Source: Chitinophagaceae bacterium
GTDB taxonomy: Bacteria; Bacteroidota; Bacteroidia; Chitinophagales; Chitinophagaceae
Direction of reading: 5' to 3'
DNA: 42,340 nt
Assembly: GCA_013140985.1 (NCBI GenBank)
Contig: JABFRU010000024.1
Span: forward strand, 1 to 42,340
The notes below the pieces were generated by a model that was not told the origin of the DNA, searched no databases, and worked only from the letters and a program-made list of their open reading frames with translations. The translations under genes were made by a program, and so were the position numbers. This document shows, piece after piece, positions 23,940 through 32,437 of this stretch; the stretch's first letter is position 1; each line of letters begins with the position of its first letter.

Positions 23940-26078
23940 TTATCTCATCAGTAGAAATGTTCCTTTTTCTGTTTTAGCAGGCTCACCTTCCAATTGATAA
24001 GTGCATATCCACACATAGATATTTGTGTCCTGGTCAACACCGCTTCTTTTTCCATTCCATCCTTTTGCCGGATCTGTTGTTTGCATAACAAGCTGTCCCC
24101 AGCGGTCATAAATCTTAAAACTATACTGAAGTAATTTTCCATCCACCAGTGGTTTGAAAATATCATTCTTGCCATCATTGTTAGGAGTAAATGCGGAAGG
24201 AATATAAACAGCGTTCATACAACTCTTCGTTGTTACCCATATATTCTCCCGGCCGGAACAACCCGTGACGTCTGTTACTTCCAACCAATAAAGACCGGGG
24301 TTTACTATTTTGATCGTAGCAGTAGTAGCGCCGGTGCTCCATAAATACTTTGCAAAGGTCATTGTCGGTTTCAATTCTTCATAGAGGTTCACACATTTAG
24401 TTATTTGAAGAGGTAAAAATCCTGATACCCTGCCGTTGGGATACCAATGAATAGTGATCGCATTCGAAGTAATTAGCTGGTCGGGCATACAAGGTATTCG
24501 TAGAAATAGTTTACAGGTGACGATATCTCCATCCTGCAATGTATTGCTGCTGTAGTCAGGTCCATATACCATTTGTTCGACACCATTTACATACCATGAA
24601 TAGTGGGGGGTTGTACCTGAGTTGAATGATTCGGCTTTGAATTCAACAGGCTTGCCTTCACAGATCGTTTCAACTGATGCGGTAATAGTTATCCGCGGAG
24701 AAGCATCAGCTCCGCCAAAGCCATATATGATTATCCACAGGTCATTAGCGATTAAATTAGGCATATTGGGATGGTTATGATGACCGACAACATCAAGGTC
24801 ATTGGAGAGTTCCCATCCTGTCAGATATAAACCGTCGGCCCCCAGGGCAATGCTGGTTGCATAATCATCTTTGCTGCCACCCTGCAATTTTTCCCAGAGA
24901 AACTTCCCTTCACTACTGGTCCTTATTGTCCAGAAATCCTCCAGTCCATTACTGAGACAGGTATTCCTTGATTTTATTCCTCCCGCCATATAAAACCCGC
25001 CGTCTGCCGCCTGGAGGAGATCATAACAGATATCATCCAAATTACCCCCATAGTTGTACTGCCATAGCATGTTCCCATTAAGATCTGTTTTAAACATCCA
25101 TCCATCAATCCCTCCATTGTTATTGATCGGGGCATCTGATGAACTTGAACTTCCTCCAACAACATAACCATCATTTAAAGGGATCACACCACAAGGGCCT
25201 TCCGATCCGCTTCCTCCATGACAAGATTGCCATAATATATTACCTGCCGGATCCAACCGGGCCAACCATATGTCTTTATCACCATGATTTCCGCTGATAT
25301 CACCATCATTGGATTCAGTTGTCCCCGTAAGAATGTATCCGCCCCCGGTCAAAGCTTTTATTTGATTAAACGGAATAAAAGCCTGAACCGGTCCCCCAAA
25401 AGATGCCCCGCCTTCGCCATCAGAACCTGAGCCTCCGTAACATCTTTGCCAGAGTATATCGCCGGTCGCATTTAGTTCAACCACCCACAGATCTCCGTTC
25501 CCGCCGTGGTTACCACTTACATCGCCGTTATTGGAATTGGTATATCCCGATATGATATATCCTCCTGCAGGTGTTATGTCAATGGAACCAGGCAGATCTG
25601 TTCCGGATCCACCTAAACATTTTTGCCAGAGCAGCTTGCCATCATTATCTATCTTAATTAGCCAAATATCTGTAGGAGGAGGATTAGGACCTATACCATG
25701 GAGACCGGAAACATCAAAATTAACTGAATTGGTACCTGCCAATATTATATAACCACCAGCAACCTGCCTGATCTCTGCACCGAAATCCAGACCGTCGCCA
25801 CCGTACTCATCTCTCCATACAAATTCCCTATTGGCATCATACTTAGCAACAAACACATTAAAACCGATCGTGTGCTGCGGGTTATTACCATCTCCATCGT
25901 TGGAACGGGCGGCGCCCAATACAATAAATCCTCCATCAGTTGTCAATAAGATATCTTCTCCGAAATCGTCCAGTGAGCCTCCGAGTGGCTTTTGCCATTG
26001 TAAAACAGGTGGAGTGGTCTGGCCCAATAAAATATTGAACCAGAGAATACAGATGATTATTCCCCGGAGCCTGGCCAT
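23940..26078 (-). CDS. Secreted repeat protein with gliding-motility/T9SS C-terminal domain (CHU_C)
   Basis: 712 residues from the ATG at 26078. A signal peptide (about 1-20) is followed by six or seven beta-propeller-like units of about 55-65 residues. Their pattern is 'LWQ..[LY]GGSG.D', 'DGGY[IV]..G.T.SN.GD[IV]SG.HG' and 'D[LI]W[LV].[KR]L...G'. An Ig-like region follows ('CEGKPVEFKAES', about 490), and the C-terminus is the CHU_C domain ('YIPSAFTPNNDGKNDIF', then 'FKIYDRWGQL'), a type IX secretion-linked domain of surface proteins. Earlier TTG starts would overlap the upstream gene. Ligand unknown; attachment to the cell surface or gliding adhesion is inferred. Confidence 0.88.
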   Translation of the reverse strand: MARLRGIIICILWFNILLGQTTPPVLQWQKPLGGSLDDFGEDILLTTDGGFIVLGAARSNDGDGNNPQHTIGFNVFVAKYDANREFVWRDEYGGDGLDFGAEIRQVAGGYIILAGTNSVNFDVSGLHGIGPNPPPTDIWLIKIDNDGKLLWQKCLGGSGTDLPGSIDITPAGGYIISGYTNSNNGDVSGNHGGNGDLWVVELNATGDILWQRCYGGSGSDGEGGASFGGPVQAFIPFNQIKALTGGGYILTGTTESNDGDISGNHGDKDIWLARLDPAGNILWQSCHGGSGSEGPCGVIPLNDGYVVGGSSSSSDAPINNNGGIDGWMFKTDLNGNMLWQYNYGGNLDDICYDLLQAADGGFYMAGGIKSRNTCLSNGLEDFWTIRTSSEGKFLWEKLQGGSKDDYATSIALGADGLYLTGWELSNDLDVVGHHNHPNMPNLIANDLWIIIYGFGGADASPRITITASVETICEGKPVEFKAESFNSGTTPHYSWYVNGVEQMVYGPDYSSNTLQDGDIVTCKLFLRIPCMPDQLITSNAITIHWYPNGRVSGFLPLQITKCVNLYEELKPTMTFAKYLWSTGATTATIKIVNPGLYWLEVTDVTGCSGRENIWVTTKSCMNAVYIPSAFTPNNDGKNDIFKPLVDGKLLQYSFKIYDRWGQLVMQTTDPAKGWNGKRSGVDQDTNIYVWICTYQLEGEPAKTEKGTFLLMR

Positions 26079-26109
26079 TATTAAAGATACTGAGTTTTCA
26101 AGAGAGTTT

Positions 26110-27144
26110 TTAGTCCGGCTGCTTTGTAAATAGGCCCTTGTATTCAATACCCAGCCCGGGTTTATCAGCAACAGTGACCTTGCCGTAGTTATATTCTAAT
26201 CCTGTTGCCAGGTCTTCTTCGAGTAATAATGGACCGTCCATATCTACATGATCAATGAAGGGAAGTAAATGTGCAATGGCGGCAGAGCCGATAGTAGATT
26301 CATTCATGCAACCGATCATGATCTTTAATCCGAGTTCTCTTGCTTTTTCTATCATTCTTTTGGCAGGTGTAATGCCACTGCATTTGGTGAGCTTGATATT
26401 GATGCCGTGAAAATGGTCCTTGCATCTTTCAACATCTTTTTCAAACACACAGGATTCATCTGCATATAATGGAAGAGAAGATTCTTTATACAAGGTCTTC
26501 ATTCCTTCCCAGTCATCTTTTACCAAAGGTTGTTCCACCAGTTCTACTCCCAGCTCTTTTAGTTGAGGAATAAGTTGCAAAGCTGTTTCAAGATCCCAGG
26601 CTGCATTGGCATCCACTCTCAGGATAGAATCAGTATTCTCTCGCAATGCTTTTACGATCGCAATATCATCCGCAGTTCCTACTTTTATTTTATAAATAGG
26701 CCAGGGTTTCTCTTTCATCTTGGCTACCATCTTTTCGATGCTGTCAATCCCGATAGTATAATCGCACATGGGATTGTTGGTGACATCACCATTCCAGAGT
26801 TCGTATAGTTTTTTTCTTTTCAGTTTACCAAACAGATCCCATGCTGCAATATCCAATGCACAAACAAGAAAGGGATTCTGTGGAAGCAAATGATGGAGAT
26901 AATGCCAGTAACGTTCCGGTTCAGTGAAAGCAAATTTTTCAACAAACATTTTTTTGGCTTCAAGGTCGGCCGCCATTTTTTCTACCGGGATATTATAATA
27001 AGCAATGGCCGGCGCTTCACCATAACCTTTGATGCCCATATGTTCCAACTCCACTATAAAAGTTGGCTGATGTGTCTTTGTCCCTTTTGAAATAGTAAAA
27101 GGATGACGAAATTTTAAATTGTAGGTCCAATGCTGCACTTTCAT
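26110..27144 (-). CDS. Dipeptide epimerase (L-Ala-D/L-Glu epimerase type)
   Basis: 344 residues, enolase superfamily. The catalytic pieces are the acid/base KxK at 152-154 ('YKIKVG'), metal ligands Asp178, Glu204 ('VEQPL') and Asp229 ('YADES'), and the second base Lys251 ('NIKLTK'). 'GCMNESTIG' near 275 is typical of the Ala-Glu epimerase group that recycles murein dipeptides. Exact dipeptide specificity is not readable. It sits 31 bp upstream of the surface protein gene on the same strand, with an inverted repeat between it and malQ. Confidence 0.9.
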   Translation of the reverse strand: MKVQHWTYNLKFRHPFTISKGTKTHQPTFIVELEHMGIKGYGEAPAIAYYNIPVEKMAADLEAKKMFVEKFAFTEPERYWHYLHHLLPQNPFLVCALDIAAWDLFGKLKRKKLYELWNGDVTNNPMCDYTIGIDSIEKMVAKMKEKPWPIYKIKVGTADDIAIVKALRENTDSILRVDANAAWDLETALQLIPQLKELGVELVEQPLVKDDWEGMKTLYKESSLPLYADESCVFEKDVERCKDHFHGINIKLTKCSGITPAKRMIEKARELGLKIMIGCMNESTIGSAAIAHLLPFIDHVDMDGPLLLEEDLATGLEYNYGKVTVADKPGLGIEYKGLFTKQPD

Positions 27145-27149
27145 CAGTG

Positions 27150-27240
27150 AAAATTAGGAATAAGAAATGAAAAATAAATAATGAGGAAGCCTAGCGTACT
27201 TTTTAATTAACCATTTCTTATTCCTGATTTTTTATTTTTC
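27150..27240. repeat. Word-type imperfect inverted repeat (GGAATAAGAAATGA family), copy 2
   Basis: Left arm at about 27152-27186 (TTAGGAATAAGAAATGAAAA, ATAAATAATGAGGA), right arm at about 27207-27239 (CCATTTCTTATTCCTGA, TTTTTTATTTTTC). The core CTAGCGTACTTTTTAA resembles the GGTCGCCTACTTTTTCA core of the copy at 21777-21880. The right arm ends at the malQ stop. Confidence 0.74.
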
Positions 27241-29938
27241 AGCCTCTTCCGCTATGAGTTACATATCCTCTTAGCTCCTCATTGAACTCTTTTTCTTTAA
27301 TAAGATATTCAAGAGGGATATGCATGCGGTATTGCCAGTAGTGTTTGTCAAAAGCAGGATTATTGATCCTCTCTTCGCTGGCATTTTCCCTGCGTAGTGT
27401 TTCACTCATTCCTAAAATATCCTGTAGCTGAAAGATACTCCACATGGCAGGTGAATATAAATGCTGCAAAACGATGGCCCGGTTGATCCATGCTTCACAG
27501 AATTGCGGCGCCTCTCCATATTGCCCTAACAGGTTATTATAAAAATGCTGCGTTCTTTCCCGGTTTTCTTCCCACCATCCTCTTATCGTACTCATATCAT
27601 GCGTTGATGGAGTGATCACAGACATATAAGGGGCATCATCAGGATGGAAAAATTCTTTACCAGGATCTTTTGGCATCCGCTGGATCTCGAGACTGAGAAT
27701 CCCTAATTGCTGCATCACTTCCGGTACACAATGCGGCACCATACCAAGATCTTCACCACATACCAGCATGTTGGTGGCTGCTTTTAATTGCGGGAGTTTA
27801 TGCATCGCCTCCTTATACCAGGAATCTTCCTGCCTGTGATAGAAATAATCAATATAAATATCTTTCAGTTTCTCCTGCACATGCGGGATAAGGAATTTGA
27901 AAGAAGTCGTTTTCTCTATTGAAATACGGAAGTGGAAATGCTGCCCTTGTGAATCCTGCTCTTCAAATAATATTACATTCGAAATAAGGTCGTACAAACC
28001 CAATTTCAGTTTTTCGTTCTCTTCAGTTTCTTCGAGTGAATTAAAATGGGTTTCCACCTGCCGCTGTGTTTCATATTCAGGGAGCAAATCATATCCACCG
28101 AAATCATTGGCGATTAAAAAATTCTCTCTTATATATTCTGCCTGGTCGCCGAATATTTCATCCAGTACTTCTTCTGTTATAAATGGACGGCAGTAACGCT
28201 GGTAATCAAACCAAATTCCTTTTTCTCCAAATTCATTAATATGAATGGGCAGACAAGGAACGAACCGGCCAAGTATTCCCTGTACAGCATTGACAGGAAT
28301 ACTCCAGATACGGAAGAAACCCAGGATATGATCAATGCGGAATGCATCAAAATAATTACTCATTTGCTCAAAGCGTTGCTTCCACCAGGCAAATCCATCT
28401 TCCTGCATTTTTTTCCAGTTATAGGTCGGGAAACCCCAGTTCTGACCAACAACCGTAAAATCATCTGGCGGAGCACCGGCCTGCCAACACATATTGTACA
28501 TATCGGGAGCTACCCATGCATCACAGCTATTCCTCGATATCCCAATTGGTATATCGCCTTTTAACACGATCCCTTTTTTGTGAGCATAATCAACCGCTTC
28601 TTTTAACTGAACATGCAGGTGATATTGTATGAAATAATATAAGCCGATCTCTTTGAAAGCAGGTGATCTTGGTGAACAGAGTTTATCAATTTCTGTTTTA
28701 TTATAAATGCCATTAGTTTCCCATTCACCGAAGTTGGGAGTGCCGTATTTATCACGGAAATGGCAAAAGGCTGCAAAAGACTCTAACCAATGCTTATTCT
28801 GTTTAAAAAATTTTTTGTAATCATCTGATTCAAAGCATTCTTTATTCATTACTTCATAAAGCTCCTTCAGCACTGAAAATTTAAATTTCATCACTTCTTC
28901 ATAGTCTATCGCAGGCAATTCATTCAGTTGTTCCTGCTTTTCCTTAAGGGAAGAAAGCTGGTCGGCATATTCCTTTCCCGCCACTTCCCACAGGTTGATG
29001 TATAAAGGATGTAAAGCAAAAGCTGATACTGCTGAGTACGGATAAGAATCCATCCAGTTGAAATTAGCCATCGTATTATTGATGGGCAATAATTGTATCA
29101 GTTTTAAACCAACTTCCCTTGCCCAATCAACCAATAATTTTATATCTGCAAATTCTCCTACTCCAAACCCTTTGTTGCTGCGAAGACTAAAAACAGGAAT
29201 AGCAACCCCGGAGCCTTTCCATGTGGTATTAGGTAAATGCACAAAACCATCATGCAGGATCGTTACTTTCTTTTTGGCGGCATCACTATACAACAACCTG
29301 TTGTTACCTGCTTCATAGGCAATGAATTTTTTCTCTTTGCTATTATAAACTCCATATTTATACGCAACCGGAAAACCAATGTCTGATAAATTTAATTTTA
29401 CTGACCACCAGTCATCTTCCAGCTTCATGAACACCGGGTCTGTTTCTGACCAGTCTCTCAATTTTTCACCATGACCAAGCAAGCAAACAACTTCGTTCTT
29501 CTGCAGCAGCGGCGCTTTTACTTTAAAAACATGCGTAAAATTTTTATCGTTGCTTGCCTTGCTTTTGGTTTGATTTGCTTTAAGCAATACGTTATTGAAC
29601 GCATCTGAGAAAAAGACATTCTCATATTCGCCTGCATGGTTCCATGTATCAACCAATTGTACTTGCTGCAAACCTTTACTGGAAATATCGATATATCTGT
29701 CATTACCCCATTCAGATAACAAGTCAGCGTCTTTATTTTTCAGGAAATATTTATAGGTAATATCTTTTTGAAGGTCTTTCTTTTTTACTTCAACGGTGCA
29801 TTGCCAGAATTCCTCATTCATGTACTCCATTGCAATAGCTTTACCGGGATCATTGTTCCCAAGTTCATCGCTATTTCCCATAATCCACAAGCTCTGGCCG
29901 AATTCTGTATGAAAACGTAAATAAAACTGGAGTGTCAT
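27239..29938 (-). CDS. malQ: 4-alpha-glucanotransferase, DPE2-like with tandem CBM20
   Basis: 899 residues. The first 250 residues contain two starch-binding CBM20 modules ('LRFHTEFGQSLWIMGN...LGNN', then 'VVCLLGHGEKLRDWSETDPVFM'). The rest is a GH77 amylomaltase with 'GVAIPVFSLRSNKGFGVGEF', 'FDAFRIDHILGFFRIW' (catalytic Asp), 'CGEDLGMVP' (acid/base Glu) and 'TPSTHDMSTIRGWW'. The catalytic domain is interrupted as in plant DPE2 and Bacteroidota homologues. It rearranges alpha-1,4-glucans and releases glucose from maltose in the cytoplasm (no signal peptide). Residue order and length fit a complete enzyme. Confidence 0.95.
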   Translation of the reverse strand: MTLQFYLRFHTEFGQSLWIMGNSDELGNNDPGKAIAMEYMNEEFWQCTVEVKKKDLQKDITYKYFLKNKDADLLSEWGNDRYIDISSKGLQQVQLVDTWNHAGEYENVFFSDAFNNVLLKANQTKSKASNDKNFTHVFKVKAPLLQKNEVVCLLGHGEKLRDWSETDPVFMKLEDDWWSVKLNLSDIGFPVAYKYGVYNSKEKKFIAYEAGNNRLLYSDAAKKKVTILHDGFVHLPNTTWKGSGVAIPVFSLRSNKGFGVGEFADIKLLVDWAREVGLKLIQLLPINNTMANFNWMDSYPYSAVSAFALHPLYINLWEVAGKEYADQLSSLKEKQEQLNELPAIDYEEVMKFKFSVLKELYEVMNKECFESDDYKKFFKQNKHWLESFAAFCHFRDKYGTPNFGEWETNGIYNKTEIDKLCSPRSPAFKEIGLYYFIQYHLHVQLKEAVDYAHKKGIVLKGDIPIGISRNSCDAWVAPDMYNMCWQAGAPPDDFTVVGQNWGFPTYNWKKMQEDGFAWWKQRFEQMSNYFDAFRIDHILGFFRIWSIPVNAVQGILGRFVPCLPIHINEFGEKGIWFDYQRYCRPFITEEVLDEIFGDQAEYIRENFLIANDFGGYDLLPEYETQRQVETHFNSLEETEENEKLKLGLYDLISNVILFEEQDSQGQHFHFRISIEKTTSFKFLIPHVQEKLKDIYIDYFYHRQEDSWYKEAMHKLPQLKAATNMLVCGEDLGMVPHCVPEVMQQLGILSLEIQRMPKDPGKEFFHPDDAPYMSVITPSTHDMSTIRGWWEENRERTQHFYNNLLGQYGEAPQFCEAWINRAIVLQHLYSPAMWSIFQLQDILGMSETLRRENASEERINNPAFDKHYWQYRMHIPLEYLIKEKEFNEELRGYVTHSGRG

Positions 29939-30050
29939 TGCAATCGTTATACTTGTTTATGGCTTGGATGTGTTTTAAAAACACATTGCTACGAAAATAG
30001 AAAAAAGATGTTTCTTTACTTCTTCTAGCTGGAAAAAGTTTTGCAAACGT

Positions 30051-30581
30051 ATGACTACTAACGGCAAAAACCTGCAAAAAATATTTTTGGCCTGCTTCGG
30101 ACTTTTCGCAGGCACTGCGTTCTGTATGAAATGGATGGAAGGAGACTTTGTGTATAAAGGCGGGAAATTCACCATCATTGGCCTTGAGATAAGTTATACG
30201 AGGGAAAAAGTAACGGCCATACTTTCCGGGATGGATGATCATGTAAAAACAATACTGCGCTATCATTTATGTTTCGATTTTTTATTTATGCTGGCCGTCT
30301 ATCCCGGCATTGCAGTATTATGCCTGATGGCAAGAAACAAATCAACTGGTATTGTATTGCAAAAGATATTGATGACACTGGCTGCTTTACAATTGATGGC
30401 ATGGGCTTGCGATATTTTAGAAAATTATTGCCTGCTCAAATGGATAAAAGGATCAGCGATCGGGAATGAATTCAACCTCTATCATTTTATTGTGGTAGTA
30501 AAATGGATCATTGCATTGGCAGGAGCACTCCTGGCCATCCCGTTGATTGTAAGAAAATACAGGGTAACGCAGAAAAACTAA
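30051..30581 (+). CDS. Four-helix membrane protein, unknown
   Basis: 176 residues. Four hydrophobic segments are visible (about 10-27, 73-94, 102-125 and 146-166), the first followed by a polar extracytoplasmic loop of about 45 residues ('KWMEGDFVYKGGKFTIIG'). No motif is recognised. A divergent promoter region shared with malQ (112 bp) separates them. It is followed closely by two other small membrane proteins on the same strand, which may be coregulated, although a terminator splits the group. The function is unknown. Confidence 0.7.
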   Translation: MTTNGKNLQKIFLACFGLFAGTAFCMKWMEGDFVYKGGKFTIIGLEISYTREKVTAILSGMDDHVKTILRYHLCFDFLFMLAVYPGIAVLCLMARNKSTGIVLQKILMTLAALQLMAWACDILENYCLLKWIKGSAIGNEFNLYHFIVVVKWIIALAGALLAIPLIVRKYRVTQKN

Positions 30582-30634
30582 AAACTATTTTTACTGTTTA
30601 AAGCGACTGCCTTATTTTTGCCAAAATCCTACGA

Positions 30635-30790
30635 ATGGAACAAACAAAAAAATATAAAGGTATCTGGTGGCTGGTATTTCTTGCATCTACGGCGGCATTA
30701 TTATTTGCCATCGCTACCCATTGGGAATGGTTAACGCTGATCCTCCCCTTCCAGGCCACCTCTTTTGTAAAAGCTCTGGACATTATGTAA
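30635..30790 (+). CDS. 51-residue single-span membrane protein
   Basis: An ATG frame of 51 codons ends at TAA 30790. It is 'MEQTKKYKGIWWLVFLAST' followed by one hydrophobic helix (about 10-27), a second hydrophobic stretch around 'LTLILPF', and a short tail. A charged N-terminus with aromatic belt residues (WW, W) is typical of a genuine small membrane protein. It starts 54 bp after the four-helix protein and is followed by an intrinsic terminator 30 bp downstream, which marks it as the last gene of the transcript. No family is recognised. Confidence 0.55.
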   Translation: MEQTKKYKGIWWLVFLASTAALLFAIATHWEWLTLILPFQATSFVKALDIM

Positions 30791-30819
30791 GAGTGTTTAT
30801 TTGTTGAAATATTTTTGAT

Positions 30820-30851
30820 ATCCCGTCCGAAATAAGACGGGATTTTTTATA
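30820..30851 (+). terminator. Terminator behind the 51-residue gene
   Basis: TCCCGTC and GACGGGA form a 7-bp stem around CGAAATAA, followed by TTTTTTAT. Confidence 0.78.
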
Positions 30852-30867
30852 CTCTTACATCGTTACA

Positions 30868-31239
30868 ATGCTAAAACTGCTAAAACCACTACTCGCAACT
30901 ACTGCTACTATCATCATTGTATTTGTTGCGGTCAGTTTGCTTGATATTGTTATATCAGCTTTTTACCTGCGATTCTATACTTCGGCTGCGTTTATCGTAA
31001 CATTTGGAGTTGGAGGTGTTTTTGCTGCCGTACTTGGATATACCTATGGAACCGAGCAAGCTCCTGAAAAGAATGAAACTATACGATGGACAATTATTAT
31101 TTTCCTGGTGCTATGCGGTTTGTTGTTTTTTTTCCTGTTATCAAAAATTGAAGGGGGCGAATATAAACCTGCTTTCATGGCCTATGGCATCACCTTGGTA
31201 TCAGGCAGCTTTCTCTTTATAAAAAATAAATTGGAATAA
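30868..31239 (+). CDS. Small four-helix membrane protein, unknown
   Basis: 123 residues. Four hydrophobic segments (about 8-28, 38-58, 72-92 and 102-117) separated by short polar loops, including a central acidic loop ('TEQAPEKNE'). No family is recognised. It starts 17 bp after the terminator of the 51-residue gene, so it needs its own promoter in that short gap or readthrough. A hairpin follows the stop. Confidence 0.65.
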   Translation: MLKLLKPLLATTATIIIVFVAVSLLDIVISAFYLRFYTSAAFIVTFGVGGVFAAVLGYTYGTEQAPEKNETIRWTIIIFLVLCGLLFFFLLSKIEGGEYKPAFMAYGITLVSGSFLFIKNKLE

Positions 31240-31241
31240 GA

Positions 31242-31268
31242 AACGGATCCCGGAAGATCCGTTCTTTC
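31242..31268 (+). terminator. Hairpin behind the small membrane protein
   Basis: AACGGATC and GATCCGTT form an 8-bp perfect stem around CCGGAA, followed by CTTTCATT (a weak T-run). Confidence 0.5.
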
Positions 31269-31282
31269 ATTCAGTCAAATAA

Positions 31283-31468
31283 TTATTTACGCATCATATC
31301 ACTTGCAGAACGGCTGTTCCTTTGCAGGTTCCAGAGATTTGCAGCGGTAAATCTTTTTTTGTTTTTTACACTGATGTCCGTTGCTAATGTTTCTTTTACT
31401 TCGTGAAGAAGTTGTTTTTTGATCTCTTCACTTAATTGTACGGTTTGGGGCATAACAATGCTCTTCAT
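31283..31468 (-). CDS. 61-residue protein with an unusually strong ribosome binding site
   Basis: 61 residues from the ATG at 31468: 'MKSIVMPQTVQLSEEIKKQ' followed by an amphipathic helical stretch and a Ser/Arg-rich tail ending 'MMRK'. The start is decided by AAAGGAGAGT immediately upstream, a strong Shine-Dalgarno, rare in Bacteroidota; a frame extension to the ATG at 31504 has no such signal. It is read from a promoter about 135 bp upstream through a structured leader. No family is recognised. The protein is basic and could bind nucleic acid or ribosomes, but that is only a suggestion. Confidence 0.65.
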   Translation of the reverse strand: MKSIVMPQTVQLSEEIKKQLLHEVKETLATDISVKNKKRFTAANLWNLQRNSRSASDMMRK

Positions 31469-31504
31469 AAACTCTCCTTTTTTAATCTGTCGTTTAATAA
31501 TCAT

Positions 31505-31589
31505 CTGAGCGAATCGGAAGTAAGAGAACCGGGCGGCGGCCGTAAAGGCTGGTCAGGTTTCGATCTTGTAGTTGGGTACGATAGCTCAG
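31505..31589 (-). ncRNA. Candidate structured 5' leader of the 61-residue gene
   Basis: The outer arms pair as CTGAGC-ATCG with CGAT-GCTCAG (10 bp with a small internal loop), closing a roughly 64-nt region. Inside, AACC pairs with GGTT and a GC-rich hairpin forms around GTAAA (GGCC/GGCT with flanking pairs). The region lies between a Bacteroidota-type promoter and the gene's ribosome binding site. I do not recognise a known riboswitch or leader class. Confidence 0.4.
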
Positions 31590-31601
31590 CGTTTGTTAGC
31601 G

Positions 31602-31633
31602 CAAATATACGACAGATAAGGTCCCCATCCAAA
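31602..31633 (-). promoter_or_regulatory. Bacteroidota-type promoter for the 61-residue gene
   Basis: Read on the minus strand, TATATTTG matches the TAnnTTTG -7 word exactly, with a TTG-containing -33 box (TTTGG) 20 bp upstream, correct spacing for this phylum. It predicts a leader of roughly 125-130 nt. Confidence 0.6.
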
Positions 31634-31703
31634 TGGTAAGTGAAAGAATTATTGCAGGCAAGCCATTATTACTATTTGTGATAAGGGGCAACACTTAATC
31701 TTA

Positions 31704-32390
31704 CTACTCTTTCATTCTATCCATCAATATTGTCCTTTTCATTTTATACAAAATCCCTTCCGGTTCTTTAAACACAATTGTACATACTTTGCTGCCCCCT
31801 GCCCTGCAACCGCCCCAGTAATTCCATTCTTTAAGGATCAATGCACTGTGATACTTGTCAAAAAATAATCCATACTCAAACTTTGCAAAACAATCTCCAT
31901 GACCTGTGGTGTGCCATCTTGATGTATCAGCAATGCTGATGATTGTATCTTCCTGGATCACAGTTTTCTTTTCAAACCAGGGTTCTGTGTAAGAAGGAAT
32001 TTCAGTGAACGCTCTTTTGTTATCCCTCATCACCCATATCCATTCCTTGTTACAAGCATTACGATGACAGTTCGTTTCGCCTTCATCATGATGACAAACC
32101 ATCATGCATTGCCTGCATTTTAATTCGCCCAGGATATGATTGTCTGCAAAATTGAATTGATAAAACTTCGTTGATATTTTATATCCGAACAGATCATATA
32201 CATCTTTATCACTGATGATATAAACACGATCACTTTTCATCTTGAAATATGATTTCGCTGTATCAAAAGGTTCTTTTGATGGCAACTCAATTTCTTTTAT
32301 AATGGCACTGTCTTTTGAAAATAAAACTGGCTGGGCTGAAGCTGAACCGGCGATAAGCAGCAGGCTAAACAGAATCCGCATAATTTGCAT
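31704..32390 (-). CDS. Secreted Cys-rich protein, unknown
   Basis: About 228 residues from the ATG at 32390; the ATG at 32381 is equally possible. An upstream GTG is not needed. A signal peptide ends near 'GSASAQ'. The mature part carries a cluster of cysteines and histidines ('CRQCMMVCHHDEGETNCHRNAC', about 95-115), then 'HTTGHGDCF' and 'GGCRAGGSKVC', which together could bind metal or form several disulfides. No family is recognised. It is 48 bp or more downstream of the InlB-like repeat protein gene on the same strand. Confidence 0.7.
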   Translation of the reverse strand: MQIMRILFSLLLIAGSASAQPVLFSKDSAIIKEIELPSKEPFDTAKSYFKMKSDRVYIISDKDVYDLFGYKISTKFYQFNFADNHILGELKCRQCMMVCHHDEGETNCHRNACNKEWIWVMRDNKRAFTEIPSYTEPWFEKKTVIQEDTIISIADTSRWHTTGHGDCFAKFEYGLFFDKYHSALILKEWNYWGGCRAGGSKVCTIVFKEPEGILYKMKRTILMDRMKE

Positions 32391-32437
32391 TTGCCTTGTT
32401 GGATGCAGGTCTGTAATATATTGCACAGAGAAAATGC

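Noticed and set aside
29966-29990. GTGTTTTAAAAACAC upstream of malQ
   Set aside because: Looks palindromic but is offset by one base and AT-rich; without a regulator or a second copy it is not a supportable operator.
31505-31640. A tRNA-like stretch (AGCTCAG, a GGTTTCGATC word, pairing ends)
   Set aside because: The D-arm has no matching GAGC partner, no anticodon arm can be drawn, and the T-loop lacks GTTCRA. The pairing is better explained as a leader of the minus-strand gene.
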